Shown piece after piece: positions 5,431 to 5,995 of a stretch of DNA of 5,995 bases (the stretch's first letter is position 1; the number at the start of each line of letters is the position of its first letter). Source of the DNA: Thermoflexales bacterium. Its GTDB lineage: Bacteria > Chloroflexota > Anaerolineae > B4-G1 > SLSP01. Under the pieces are notes generated by a model. It searched no databases. It was not told where the DNA came from and saw nothing but the letters and a program-made list of their open reading frames with translations. Both the position numbers and the translations under genes were made by a program. Location: NCBI GenBank assembly GCA_007130345.1, contig SLSP01000486.1, positions 1 to 5,995 of the forward strand, read 5' to 3'.

Positions 5431-5995
5431 CTAAATTACGAACTTGCCGTTCTGATAGAGCAGGTCGCCGTCCACCCAAATCTCGCCGCCGTCGCGCATA
5501 TCGCAGATCATGTCCCAGTGGATGGCGGATCGGTTCACGCTGCCGGTTTCGGGATACCCCGCGCCCACGGCCATGTGGAAGCTCCCGCCGATCTTCTCGT
5601 CGAAGAGGATGTTCTTGGTGAACTGCTGGATGCCGAAGTTGGTGCCGATGGCGAACTCGCCCAGATAGCGCGCGCCCGCGTCGGTGTCCAGCATCCGCAG
5701 CAGGTACGCCTCGTTCTTCTTGGCCGTGGCCTCGACCACCTTGCCGCCCTCGAACGTCAGCTCGATGCCCGTCACCTCGCGGCCTCCGGTCACGGCGGGA
5801 TAGGTGTAGCGCACCCAGCCGTTGGCGCTGTCCTCGACCGGGCCGGTGAAGACCTCGCCGCTCGGCATGTTGTGATGCCCGTCGGAGTTGACGAAGACGC
5901 GGTCCTTGATGGAGAGCGTCAAATCGGCGTTGGGGCCGATCACCTTGACCTGATCGCGGCCCTTGAGCCACTGAATCACCTGCTCCTGTTCATCG
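5431..5995 (-). CDS. M29-family metallo-aminopeptidase, 5' end beyond window
   Basis: This is the C-terminal part of a thermophilic-type (AmpS/AmpT, peptidase family M29) aminopeptidase, which removes N-terminal residues from peptides using a two-metal centre. About 187 codons are visible of a family length near 370-410. The frame is open at the window edge (reading EQEQVIQWLKG), so the GTG at 5979 is probably internal. The known M29 metal and catalytic residues can be placed: Glu in MPSGEVFTGPV, Glu in LGEFAIGTN, His in FHMAVG, Tyr in GYPETG, and His and Asp in IHWDMI. The protein ends WVDGDLLYQNGKFVI, as is usual in this family. No key residue is missing in the part seen. The GNAT gene follows after 10 bases. 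Confidence 0.93.
   Translation of the reverse strand, partial: DEQEQVIQWLKGRDQVKVIGPNADLTLSIKDRVFVNSDGHHNMPSGEVFTGPVEDSANGWVRYTYPAVTGGREVTGIELTFEGGKVVEATAKKNEAYLLRMLDTDAGARYLGEFAIGTNFGIQQFTKNILFDEKIGGSFHMAVGAGYPETGSVNRSAIHWDMICDMRDGGEIWVDGDLLYQNGKFVI

Noticed and set aside
5028..5621. Plus-strand 197-codon open frame
   Set aside because: It is antisense to both the GNAT and aminopeptidase genes, with Arg-rich low-complexity sequence and no ribosome binding site.
5405..5971. Minus-strand 188-codon open frame overlapping the aminopeptidase
   Set aside because: It is a shifted-frame shadow, very rich in Arg and Gly. The M29 motifs are in the other frame.

Overview
The window is a gene-dense bacterial chromosome segment. 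All seven recognisable protein genes lie on the minus strand, so transcription runs from base 5995 towards base 1. Every gene is a housekeeping type and each has one uninterrupted frame. The host is a bacterium using a primary sigma-70 factor with ordinary -35/-10 promoters and AGGAGG-type ribosome binding sites. GC is fairly high in the outer genes and looks lower around rpoD and the DUF177 gene. The sigma factor's short acidic N-terminus, the M29 aminopeptidase and the single-zinc MetRS would fit a Chloroflexota-like organism, but that placement is a guess from general knowledge.

Layout in the direction of transcription: (1) the C-terminal part of an M29 metallo-aminopeptidase, cut by the window edge (5995-5431), is followed 10 bases later by a GNAT acetyltransferase (5420-4911). 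(2) A sigma-A promoter (4859-4832) drives a free-standing acyl carrier protein gene, acpP (4764-4519). Its hairpin terminator (4503-4477) abuts the start codons of a YfcE-type metallophosphoesterase (4476-3892). (3) Repeat copy B (3881-3781) is followed by a very strong extended -10 promoter (3724-3696) and then a DUF177/YceD gene (3655-3143) and the primary sigma factor rpoD (3091-1937), which read as one operon. (4) After rpoD come a GC-rich folded segment (1899-1839), a strong intrinsic terminator (1836-1808) and repeat copy A (1786-1685). (5) A second good promoter (1648-1620) drives metG (1591 to beyond base 1), of which 530 codons are visible.

The genes cover transcription initiation (RpoD), translation (MetRS; YceD in many bacteria sits beside the L32 gene), fatty-acid synthesis (ACP) and peptide turnover. 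YceD is normally followed by rpmF and fatty-acid genes. Here it is followed by rpoD, with no rpmF in the window.

The most interesting feature is not a gene. Two copies of a ~100-base intergenic element sit in opposite orientation on either side of the yceD-rpoD unit. Each copy folds on itself into one long imperfect hairpin with matching ends. The two copies differ at paired positions in ways that keep the pairing: an A-T pair in one copy is C-G in the other, and two T-A pairs become G.T and T.G. This suggests a mobile or dispersed folded repeat family (MITE/REP-like), or an RNA element whose structure is maintained. I do not recognise the family. No CRISPR array, tRNA, rRNA, insertion-sequence transposase or phage gene was seen.
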